Positions 6,882-13,394 of a DNA stretch of 18,107 nucleotides are shown here, one piece after another. The stretch's first letter is position 1, and every line of letters begins with the position of its first letter. The notes below the pieces were generated by a model. It ran no database searches. It was not told the origin of the DNA and saw only the letters and a list, made by a program, of their open reading frames with translations. Origin of the DNA: JACDAN01 sp036380355 (GTDB lineage Bacteria; Actinomycetota; Thermoleophilia; Gaiellales; Gaiellaceae); the NCBI GenBank assembly GCA_036380355.1, contig DASVEW010000106.1, forward strand, positions 1 to 18,107. The letters run 5' to 3'. A program made the position numbers and the translations under genes.

Positions 6882-8219
6882 ATGAGAAACGTCGTCATCA
6901 TGGGGGCCGGCGGGCGCGACTTCCACGACTTCAACGTGGTGTTCCGGAACGATCCGGACGTGGACGTCGTCGCCTTCACGGCCACCCAGATCCAGGGGAT
7001 CGATAGGCGGCGCTACCCTGCGTCGCTCGCCGGCGAGCTCTACCCGGCCGGCATCCCGGTCTACCCGGAGGAGCAGCTCACCGAGCTGATCCGGGAGCTC
7101 GACGTCCACGAGGTCGTCTTCGCCTACTCGGACGTCTCGCACGAGACGGTGATGCACAAGGCGTCGATCGCGCTCGCCGCCGGCGCCGATTTCCGGCTGC
7201 TCGGCCCGAGGGCGACGATGCTGGAGAGCACGAAGCCGGTGATCGCCGTCGGCGCCGTCCGCACCGGGTCGGGCAAGAGCCAGACCAGCCGCCGGATCGG
7301 GCAGATCCTGCTCGACCGCGGCCTGCGGGTTGCGCTCGTCCGGCATCCGATGCCGTACGGCGACCTCGAGGCGATGCGCGTGCAGCGCTTCGCCTCGCAG
7401 GCCGACATCGACGCCTCCCATCCCACGATCGAGGAGCGCGAGGAGTACGAGCGCCCCGTCGAGCTCGGGATGGTTATCTACGCGGGCGTCGACTACGGCG
7501 AGATCCTGGCCGAGGCCGAGCAGGACGCCGACGTCATCGTCTGGGACGGCGGGACCAACGACTTCCCGTTCTTCCGCCCGGACCTCCATGTCGTCGTCGT
7601 CGACCCGCTCCGGCCGGGGCACGAGCTCCGGTACCACCCGGGCGAGACGAACCTCCGCCTGGCGGACGTCGTCGTCGTCAACAAGCTCGACTCGGCGGCG
7701 CCGGAGCAGGTCGCCCGCGTCATGGCGGACATCGAGGCGGTCAACCCCGATGCGACCGTGATCCGGGCCGAGTCGCCGGTCGAGCTGGCCGATCCGCTCG
7801 CGCTCGCGGGCAAGACGGCGCTCGTCGTCGACGACGGGCCGACGATCACGCACGGGGAGATGGCGTACGGGGCCGGGACCGTCGCGGCCCGCGGCGCCGG
7901 CGCGTCGGAGATCATCGACCCGCGGCCGTGGGCGGTCGGCTCGATCGCCGACGTCTACGACCGCTTCCCGCACATCGGGCACGTGCTGCCCGCGATGGGG
8001 TACGGCGAGAAGCAGCTGCAGGAGCTCGAGGACACGATCAACGCGATCCCGTGCGACGTCGTCGTCACCGGGACGCCGATCGACCTCGGGCGCCTGATCC
8101 GCTCCCGCCACCCGATCCTGCACGCGACCTACGAGCTCCGCGAGGTCGGCGAGCCGACCCTCGCGGATGTGCTCGACCCCGTGCTGGCACGGGTCGAGAC
8201 GGCGGTCGCGCTGTTCTAG
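6882..8219 (+). CDS. Cyclic 2,3-diphosphoglycerate synthase-family P-loop protein
   Basis: A 445-aa cytoplasmic protein behind GAGGAGG. Residues 1-120 form a Rossmann-like region beginning VVIMGAGGRDFHDFNV. A P-loop (GAVRTGSGKSQTSR, from Gly124) follows, then LVRHPMPYGDLEAMRVQRF and a second nucleotide-domain segment with VVDPLRPGHE and VVVVNKLD (267-270). This layout and length fit the family named after archaeal cyclic 2,3-diphosphoglycerate synthetase (about 460 aa in Methanothermus fervidus), which closes 2,3-diphosphoglycerate to its cyclic form using ATP. In archaea the product is a thermoprotectant and phosphate store. Bacterial members are widespread, but their reaction is mostly inferred and many are labelled GTPase. 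It is the last gene before the hairpin at 8228-8260. Family assignment is firm; the reaction here is not. Confidence 0.82.
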   Translation: MRNVVIMGAGGRDFHDFNVVFRNDPDVDVVAFTATQIQGIDRRRYPASLAGELYPAGIPVYPEEQLTELIRELDVHEVVFAYSDVSHETVMHKASIALAAGADFRLLGPRATMLESTKPVIAVGAVRTGSGKSQTSRRIGQILLDRGLRVALVRHPMPYGDLEAMRVQRFASQADIDASHPTIEEREEYERPVELGMVIYAGVDYGEILAEAEQDADVIVWDGGTNDFPFFRPDLHVVVVDPLRPGHELRYHPGETNLRLADVVVVNKLDSAAPEQVARVMADIEAVNPDATVIRAESPVELADPLALAGKTALVVDDGPTITHGEMAYGAGTVAARGAGASEIIDPRPWAVGSIADVYDRFPHIGHVLPAMGYGEKQLQELEDTINAIPCDVVVTGTPIDLGRLIRSRHPILHATYELREVGEPTLADVLDPVLARVETAVALF

Positions 8220-8227
8220 GAGGGCTT

Positions 8228-8260
8228 GGTGCGGTCGCCGGCTCGCCCGGCGGCCGCACC
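8228..8260. terminator. Strong GC hairpin between convergent genes
   Basis: Bases 8228-8241 (GGTGCGGTCGCCGG) pair with 8247-8260 (CCGGCGGCCGCACC) around a 5-base loop, giving a 14-bp stem whose only imperfection is one G-T pair. It starts nine bases after the stop of the cDPG-synthase-like gene and ends nine bases before the stop codon of the convergent minus-strand gene. A bidirectional terminator is the natural reading. No T-run follows on either strand, which is common in GC-rich actinobacteria. Confidence 0.75.
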
Positions 8261-8268
8261 GCCCGTCG

Positions 8269-8442
8269 TCAGGCGGCGTCCTCGGGCTCGGGCTCCGCGT
8301 CGGCGCCCGGGTCGAGGAGCGCCTCGAGGGAGCACTCGCCGTGCTCCCACAGCGGGCAGTCCTCCGTGCAGAGCTCGACGCGCCCGGCGCGTGCGGCGAG
8401 CCCGCACCGACGTTCGCTGGGAGCGGCGGTCTCCGCGGTCAT
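8269..8442 (-). CDS. 57-aa four-cysteine protein
   Basis: A small minus-strand gene whose product starts MTAETAAPSERRC and contains LCTEDCPLWEHGECSLEALL, ending in an acidic tail (DAEPEPEDAA). The four cysteines are residues 13, 25, 29 and 37 (C-x11-C-x3-C-x7-C), a spacing that could bind zinc or an Fe-S cluster or form disulfides. I do not recognise a named family. Support comes from the composed Cys/Trp core, the GC-rich hairpin just beyond its stop, and its filling an otherwise empty 377-bp gap. No clear ribosome binding site precedes the chosen ATG at 8442. A longer in-frame start at 8634 would run into the ABC transporter gene and is rejected. Confidence 0.55.
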   Translation of the reverse strand: MTAETAAPSERRCGLAARAGRVELCTEDCPLWEHGECSLEALLDPGADAEPEPEDAA

Positions 8443-8596
8443 GGGCGCAGTCTTCGTCGCAGGCCCGGCGCGGCCATCGGCGGCGGCGCGTACGAGCCTC
8501 CGTGATTCCCCGCAGGCCGAACCCGCATGGATGCCGATGGCGTGCCTCCTGCGGTGGGTCAGGCTCGGCCCGAGAACGCAGAGAAGGGAGCTTCCG
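8443..8596. promoter_or_regulatory. Divergent intergenic region, presumed promoters for both directions
   Basis: This 154-bp gap separates the minus-strand four-cysteine gene from the plus-strand ABC transporter run, so it must supply promoters for both unless one gene is silent. The only recognisable element is the ABC ribosome binding site GAAGGGAG at 8583-8590. I could not identify convincing -35 or -10 boxes in this GC-rich sequence. Confidence 0.35.
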
Positions 8597-9319
8597 ATGA
8601 ACGAGCCGATCGTCGAGGCGAAGGCGCTCGTCAAGACCTACGACACCGGCGCGGTCAAGGTGCACGCGCTGAAGGGCGTCGACCTCGCAATCAGCCGCGG
8701 GGAGATGGTGTCGATCATGGGGCCGTCGGGCTGCGGCAAGACCACGCTCCTCAACTGCCTCTCCGGCCTCGACGCGATCGACGGCGGCGACGTCCTCATC
8801 GAGGGCGTCTCGCTGGCGCAGATGTCGGACCGGCAGCGGACGGACTACCGCGCGGCTCACATGGGCTTCGTGTTCCAGTTCTACAACCTGATGCCGGTGC
8901 TCACGGCCGTGGAGAACGTCGAGCTGCCGCTCCTCGTCTCACGCGTCCCTTCGAAGCAGGCGCGCGAGAAGGCTCTCGACGCCCTCGAGCTCGTCGGGCT
9001 CCGCGCCCGTGCCGGCCACGTGCCGGACGAGCTTTCCGGCGGCGAGCGCCAGCGGACGACGATCGCCCGGGCGCTCGTGAACGATCCCGCGATCGTGTGG
9101 GCCGACGAGCCCACGGGCGACCTCGACAGCGAGAACGCGGCCGAGATCACCGAGCTGATGCGCCACCTGAACGTCGAGCGCGGGCTGACGTTCCTCATCG
9201 TCACGCACGACCTCAGCGTCGGCCGCAAGGCCGACCGGATCGTCCGCATGCTCGACGGCGGTGTCGTCGAGGACCAGTACCTGGAGGTGCCGCATGCACG
9301 CGCGGGTCACGCAGCTTGA
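8597..9319 (+). CDS. ABC transporter ATP-binding protein, MacB/LolD type
   Basis: A 240-aa ATPase subunit that powers the FtsX-type permease encoded two genes downstream. All ABC motifs are intact: Walker A GPSGCGKT (42-49), Q-loop in GFVFQFYNLMPVLTAVENV, signature LSGGERQR (146-153), Walker B IVWADEPTGD with the catalytic Glu171, and H-loop His204 in VTHD. FYNLMP-x-LTA-x-ENV and ERQR-x-x-IARAL are typical of the LolD/MacB group, which works mechanically on lipids, peptides or drugs rather than by classic alternating access. The ATG at 8597 follows GAAGGGAG and leads straight into the conserved start; a longer in-frame opening upstream overlaps other genes and is rejected. Its 3' end overlaps the next start by 26 bp. 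The substrate is unknown. Confidence 0.93.
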   Translation: MNEPIVEAKALVKTYDTGAVKVHALKGVDLAISRGEMVSIMGPSGCGKTTLLNCLSGLDAIDGGDVLIEGVSLAQMSDRQRTDYRAAHMGFVFQFYNLMPVLTAVENVELPLLVSRVPSKQAREKALDALELVGLRARAGHVPDELSGGERQRTTIARALVNDPAIVWADEPTGDLDSENAAEITELMRHLNVERGLTFLIVTHDLSVGRKADRIVRMLDGGVVEDQYLEVPHARAGHAA

Positions 9320-9611
9320 GATCGACACGACACGAATCGACCTGGACTACGCCGTTCAGCTCTTCCGCTCCGAGGTGCTTCCGGCGCTTCGCGAGCAGGA
9401 CGGCTACGACGGCACGTACGTGCTCGCCAACCCGGACGGCAAGGCGCTGCTCTTGACCTTCTGGGACACGGAGGAGGCGGCCGAGGCGCAGGCTGAGACC
9501 GGCTTCTACGCCGAGACGCTCGCACGCTACGCGGCGATCTTCCGCGCGCCGCCGGGCCGTGACCGCTACGCGGTCCTGGTCGCCGACCAGCCGGTCGGCA
9601 GCGCGAGGTAG
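9294..9611 (+). CDS. Small dimeric alpha/beta-barrel (ABM-like) protein
   Basis: A 105-aa protein with its own ribosome binding site (GGAGG) inside the end of the ABC ATPase gene; it starts at the ATG at 9294. The pattern VTQLEIDTTRIDLDYAVQLF, LPALREQDGYDGTYVLANPD, ALLLTFWDTEEAAEAQAETG fits a ferredoxin-like dimeric alpha/beta barrel, as in antibiotic-biosynthesis monooxygenase-like and EthD-like proteins. Most members have no assigned reaction. Its place between the ATPase and permease, with overlap on one side and eight bases on the other, suggests a role connected with the transporter, perhaps sensing or modifying the substrate. Fold assignment is by pattern only. Confidence 0.72.
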   Translation: MHARVTQLEIDTTRIDLDYAVQLFRSEVLPALREQDGYDGTYVLANPDGKALLLTFWDTEEAAEAQAETGFYAETLARYAAIFRAPPGRDRYAVLVADQPVGSAR

Positions 9612-9619
9612 GTGCGACG

Positions 9620-12600
9620 ATGAACGAGCTCTTCGGCATTCCGATGGACTCGCTGGCACTCGGGATCGTCGTGGCGCTGGCGGTGCTCCTGGGCGCGATC
9701 GGCGCGCTCGCAGTCCGCAACCGGATCTTCCTGAAGCTCGGAATCCGCAACATGACCCGCCGTCCCGCCCGCACGGCGCTGATCGTCCTCGGGCTGATGC
9801 TGGGCACGGCGATCATCTCGTCGGCGCTCGCCACGGGCGACACCATGAGCCACACGATCCGCAGCTCGGCGATCACGTCGCTCGGGCAGACGGACGAGCT
9901 CGTGTCCGTGCGCGGCGCCGACGTCGAGGCCGACATCGAGCTCGGCTCGACGACGGGGATCGAGTACTTCGACGAGCGGATCTTTCCCGAGGTGGAGTAC
10001 GAGCTGCTGCTCGGACACGAGGACCTGATCGACGGCGTGGCGCCCGCGATCGTGGAGCCGCTGGCCGTCCAGAGCATCACGACGCGCCAGAGCGAGCCGC
10101 GGGTGACCCTCTTCGCAAGCAGCCAGCCTCACCTCGGAGCCTTCGGCGTGATTCGCCGGCACTCCGACGGGCAGCCGCAGTACCTCAACGACCTGCGCGC
10201 CGGCGAGGTCTTCCTGAACGCCGATGCGGCCGAGGAGCTCCGGGCGGCGCCCGGGCACGAGCTGCGCCTCTATGCCGAGGGTCAGGCGGTGCCCGTCCGG
10301 GTCCGCGAGATCGTCGACTACGAGGGCGCCGGAACCGACGGGTCCGCGCTCCTGCTGCCGCTCGACGCGGCGCAGCGGCTGCTCGACCGCGTCGGCGAGA
10401 TCAAGCACGTCCTGATCTCGAACCGCGGCGACGAGCTGGCCGGCGCCGACCTCACCGAGCAGGTCACGACGATCGTCGAGCCGGTCGTCGCTCCCCATGG
10501 CCTCGAGGTCGATCCGGTCAAGGAGGACGCGCTCGAGGCGGCCGACGCCGAGGGCAACGCGTTCATGATGCTGTTCACGACCTTCGGCAGCTTTTCGATC
10601 TTCGCCGGAGCGATGCTGATCTTCCTGATCTTCGTCATGCTGGCCGCCGAGCGGCGCGGCGAGCTGGGCATCGCCCGCGCGGTCGGAACGCGGCGCGGCC
10701 ATCTCGTGCAGCTGTATCTCTTCGAGGGGCTCGCCTACGACGTGATCGCCGCGGCGGTCGGGGCGCTGCTCGGCGTCGCCGTCGCGTTCGGGATGGTCTT
10801 CGTGATGGCGTCCGCGCTCGAGTTCGCGGACATCGCGATCAAACCGGACGTCCAGCCGCGCAGCCTGATCGTCGGCTACGGGATCGGCGTGCTGCTCACG
10901 TTCGCCATCGTCACCGTGTCGGCCTGGCGCGTCAGCCGGCTGAACATCGTGGCGGCGATCCGGAACACGCCCGAGCCGCTCGTCCGCAAGTCCCGCAAGC
11001 GGCGCTGGATCCCGGGATTGCTCGCGATCGTCCTCGGGGCGCTCATCACGATGTCGGGCGTCTCCTCGGCCGACGCGGCCGGGTTCATGCTGGGCGTTTC
11101 GCTGCTCGTCCTCGGCGCCGTCCCGCTCGTCCGCGCGGCCGGCGCACCCGAGCGGATCGTCTTCACCTCGACCGGGCTCCTGCTCGTCGTCTTCTGGCTG
11201 CTGCCCTTCGACACGGTCGAGACGCTGGCCGGGAAGGAGCTCAAGTGGGGCTTCGGCGTCTGGATCATGAGCGGGATCTTCGTCGTGCTCGGCACGGCCT
11301 GGGCGATCGTGTTCAACGCCGACCTGCTCCTCGGCGGCCTCGTCGCCACCGTCGGCCGGATCCGCGCTGTGGCGCCGGTCCTGCGGATGGCGATCGCCTA
11401 CCCGCTGCGGAACCGGTTCCGGACGGGCGTCACGCTGGCGATGTTCACGCTCGTGGTGTTCACGCTCGTCGTCGGCGCCGTCGTCTCCGGGTCGTTCATC
11501 GCGGTGTTCAACGACGCGGAGAAGTTCGGAGGCGGCTTCGACGTCCGTGCCCAGGCGGCTCCGACGAACCCGATCGTCGGAATGGACGCGGCGATCCGCC
11601 GGACTCCGGGTCTCGAGCCGGCGCAGTTCACCGTCGTGTCGGAGCAGTCGCTCCTCGCCGCCGAGGCGCGGCAGAACGGCTACGACGACGCCCTCGCCGA
11701 CTACCCGCTGCGCGGATTCGACGAGCCCTTCCTGCGGTCGACGACGTACGACATGGCCGCGCTGGCGCGTGGGTACGACGCCGCGCCCGACGTCTGGCGG
11801 GCACTGGCGGAGAAGCCTGGGCTCGCAGTCGTCGATGCGATCGTTGCGCCGAGGCGGGACAACTGGAACGCCGGCAACGTGCCGCCGGACTTCAAGCTCC
11901 ACGGCTTCGTCCTCGAGGACGGCGTCTTCGACCCGTTCACGCTCTCGACTCGCGATCCGCAGACGGGGAAGACGCTGACGCTGACGGTGATCGGGGTCCT
12001 CGCTGACACCGTCCCACTGGAGATGCAGGGGATCTGGACGTCGCAGCGGACGGTGAGCGCGGCGTTTGGCGAGCGGATGCGGCCGACGGCCTACTACTAC
12101 GCGCTCGCCGACGGTGTCGACGCGAGGGAGATCGCGCCGAAGCTCGAGTCGGCGTTCGTCGCGAACGGCCTCGAGGCCGACGCGCTCGAGGAGGTGCTCG
12201 AGGACACGGTTTCGGTCTCTCTGACGTTCAACCGCCTGATCCAGGGCTTCATGGGCCTCGGCCTGATTGTCGGCATCGCCGCCCTGGGCGTGATCAGCGC
12301 CCGGGCCGTGGTCGAGCGCCGGCAGCAGATCGGGATTCTCAGGGCGCTCGGCTTCCGGCGGCGGATGATCCAGCTCAGCTTTCTGATCGAGTCGTCCTTC
12401 ATCGCGCTGACCGCGATCGTCGTCGGGACGCTCCTGGCGCTGATCGTCTCGGTCAACGTGATCGAGGACACGGCGAGCCAGTCCAGCTGGGCCGAGATCG
12501 CGATCGTCGTGCCGTGGGTCAACCTGGCGATCATCTTCACCACCGTCTACGCGGCGGCGCTGCTCGCCACGCTGGCGCCCGCGGTCCGCGCCTCGAGGGT

Positions 12601-12631
12601 CTATCCGGCCGAGGCGCTGCGGTATGAGTGA
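9620..12631 (+). CDS. ABC transporter permease with two FtsX units
   Basis: A 1003-aa membrane subunit with the double-unit architecture of actinobacterial FtsX/MacB-like exporters. A first TM segment (about 9-30) precedes LGIRNMTRRPARTALIVLGL, a first extracytoplasmic domain (about 75-310), and a helix bundle (about 315-460) with AERRGELGIARAVGTRRGHL. A middle hydrophobic block (about 470-580) follows, then a second unit beginning LRMAIAYPLRNRFRTGVTLA, a second external domain (about 635-870), and closing helices around VERRQQIGILRALGFRRRM, ending AVRASRVYPAEALRYE. The two (E/A)RR-x-x-(I/L)GI-x-RA-x-G loops are the conserved cytoplasmic coupling elements of FtsX domains. It pairs with the upstream ATPase. 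GAGGTAGG precedes the ATG. The last eight bases overlap the next gene. Confidence 0.92.
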   Translation: MNELFGIPMDSLALGIVVALAVLLGAIGALAVRNRIFLKLGIRNMTRRPARTALIVLGLMLGTAIISSALATGDTMSHTIRSSAITSLGQTDELVSVRGADVEADIELGSTTGIEYFDERIFPEVEYELLLGHEDLIDGVAPAIVEPLAVQSITTRQSEPRVTLFASSQPHLGAFGVIRRHSDGQPQYLNDLRAGEVFLNADAAEELRAAPGHELRLYAEGQAVPVRVREIVDYEGAGTDGSALLLPLDAAQRLLDRVGEIKHVLISNRGDELAGADLTEQVTTIVEPVVAPHGLEVDPVKEDALEAADAEGNAFMMLFTTFGSFSIFAGAMLIFLIFVMLAAERRGELGIARAVGTRRGHLVQLYLFEGLAYDVIAAAVGALLGVAVAFGMVFVMASALEFADIAIKPDVQPRSLIVGYGIGVLLTFAIVTVSAWRVSRLNIVAAIRNTPEPLVRKSRKRRWIPGLLAIVLGALITMSGVSSADAAGFMLGVSLLVLGAVPLVRAAGAPERIVFTSTGLLLVVFWLLPFDTVETLAGKELKWGFGVWIMSGIFVVLGTAWAIVFNADLLLGGLVATVGRIRAVAPVLRMAIAYPLRNRFRTGVTLAMFTLVVFTLVVGAVVSGSFIAVFNDAEKFGGGFDVRAQAAPTNPIVGMDAAIRRTPGLEPAQFTVVSEQSLLAAEARQNGYDDALADYPLRGFDEPFLRSTTYDMAALARGYDAAPDVWRALAEKPGLAVVDAIVAPRRDNWNAGNVPPDFKLHGFVLEDGVFDPFTLSTRDPQTGKTLTLTVIGVLADTVPLEMQGIWTSQRTVSAAFGERMRPTAYYYALADGVDAREIAPKLESAFVANGLEADALEEVLEDTVSVSLTFNRLIQGFMGLGLIVGIAALGVISARAVVERRQQIGILRALGFRRRMIQLSFLIESSFIALTAIVVGTLLALIVSVNVIEDTASQSSWAEIAIVVPWVNLAIIFTTVYAAALLATLAPAVRASRVYPAEALRYE

Positions 12632-13394
12632 CGGGAAGGTCGTCGCGGCCGTCGACTCGAGCGTCGCGGGCAATCCCGTCCTGGTGACGGCCCGCGCGCT
12701 CGCCCGTGTGCTCGGCGCACGGGTGGAGGCGATTCACGTCCTCGCGGACGACGATGCGCCGCACGACGCCGCGGCGGCGGTCGGCGTGCCGCTCCGGGTC
12801 GTGCGCGGCCCGGTGGTCGACCGCCTCGCGGAGGTCGGCCGGGACCCCGACACGGTCGCGATGGTGATCGGCGCGCGCTCGACGCCGGCCAGCCCGCGCG
12901 CCCTCGGCTCCACGGCGCTCGCCGTCGTCACGTCGTGCACGAAGCCTGTGGTCGTCGTCCCGCCGGTCGGCCGGATCGCGCCCGCCCTCTCCAGGGTGCT
13001 CGTTCCGCTCGAGGGAACCGTTTCGACGTCGCTGGCGCCGCAGTCGCTCATCGAGCTTGGGCAGAACTCGAGCATCGAGGTCGTCGCATTGCACGTCGAC
13101 GAGGACGGCTCGGAAGGCGACGAGGAGTTCCTTCGCCGCTACTGCCCGTCGGGCATCGGCTTCGTGCGGCTCGAACGCCGGTCCGGCCGCCGGGAGGAGC
13201 TCGTCCCTCAGGTCGCCGACGAGCTCGGCTGCGACCTGATCGCCCTCGGCTGGGTGCAGGAGCTCGCGCCCGGCCGCGCGCAGGTCGTTCGCGCCGCACT
13301 CGAGCGCTCTCCGCTTCCTATCATGCTGATTCCCGTCCGGCTCGAGGCCGGCGGGGAGAAGCCCTGGGCCGCGTCGGTAGGAGGAGACGCATGA
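12624..13394 (+). CDS. Universal stress protein-like, two degenerate UspA domains
   Basis: A 256-aa protein with two Usp-like halves: GKVVAAVDSSVAGNPVLVTA through GARSTPASPRALGSTALAVV and KPVVVVPP, then SRVLVPLEGTVSTSL through LIALGWVQ and PLPIMLIPV. Domain 1 retains a weak version of the nucleotide loop (GARSTPASPRALGS), with Ser in place of the second Gly; domain 2 lacks it. Nucleotide binding is therefore doubtful, and a scaffold or partner role is possible. The ATG lies within the permease end (8-bp overlap), and the stop overlaps the phosphoketolase start as ATGA at 13391-13394. This places the protein between a transporter and a central-carbon enzyme in one translationally coupled chain. 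Confidence 0.78.
   Translation: MSDGKVVAAVDSSVAGNPVLVTARALARVLGARVEAIHVLADDDAPHDAAAAVGVPLRVVRGPVVDRLAEVGRDPDTVAMVIGARSTPASPRALGSTALAVVTSCTKPVVVVPPVGRIAPALSRVLVPLEGTVSTSLAPQSLIELGQNSSIEVVALHVDEDGSEGDEEFLRRYCPSGIGFVRLERRSGRREELVPQVADELGCDLIALGWVQELAPGRAQVVRAALERSPLPIMLIPVRLEAGGEKPWAASVGGDA

Noticed and set aside
7928..8596. Long N-terminal extension of the ABC ATPase frame
   Set aside because: The added sequence is Arg/Pro/Ala-rich, overlaps the cDPG-synthase-like gene and the hairpin, and the ATG at 8597 has a good ribosome binding site.
8269..8634. Longer 121-aa version of the minus-strand cysteine protein
   Set aside because: Its first 64 codons overlap the ABC ATPase start and ribosome binding site; the internal ATG at 8442 gives a self-contained protein.
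9566..12673. 1035-codon open frame on the minus strand opposite the permease
   Set aside because: It mirrors the permease coding frame, is rich in Arg, Asp and His in the way expected of antisense GC-rich frames, shows no motif, and would contradict the clear FtsX protein on the plus strand.
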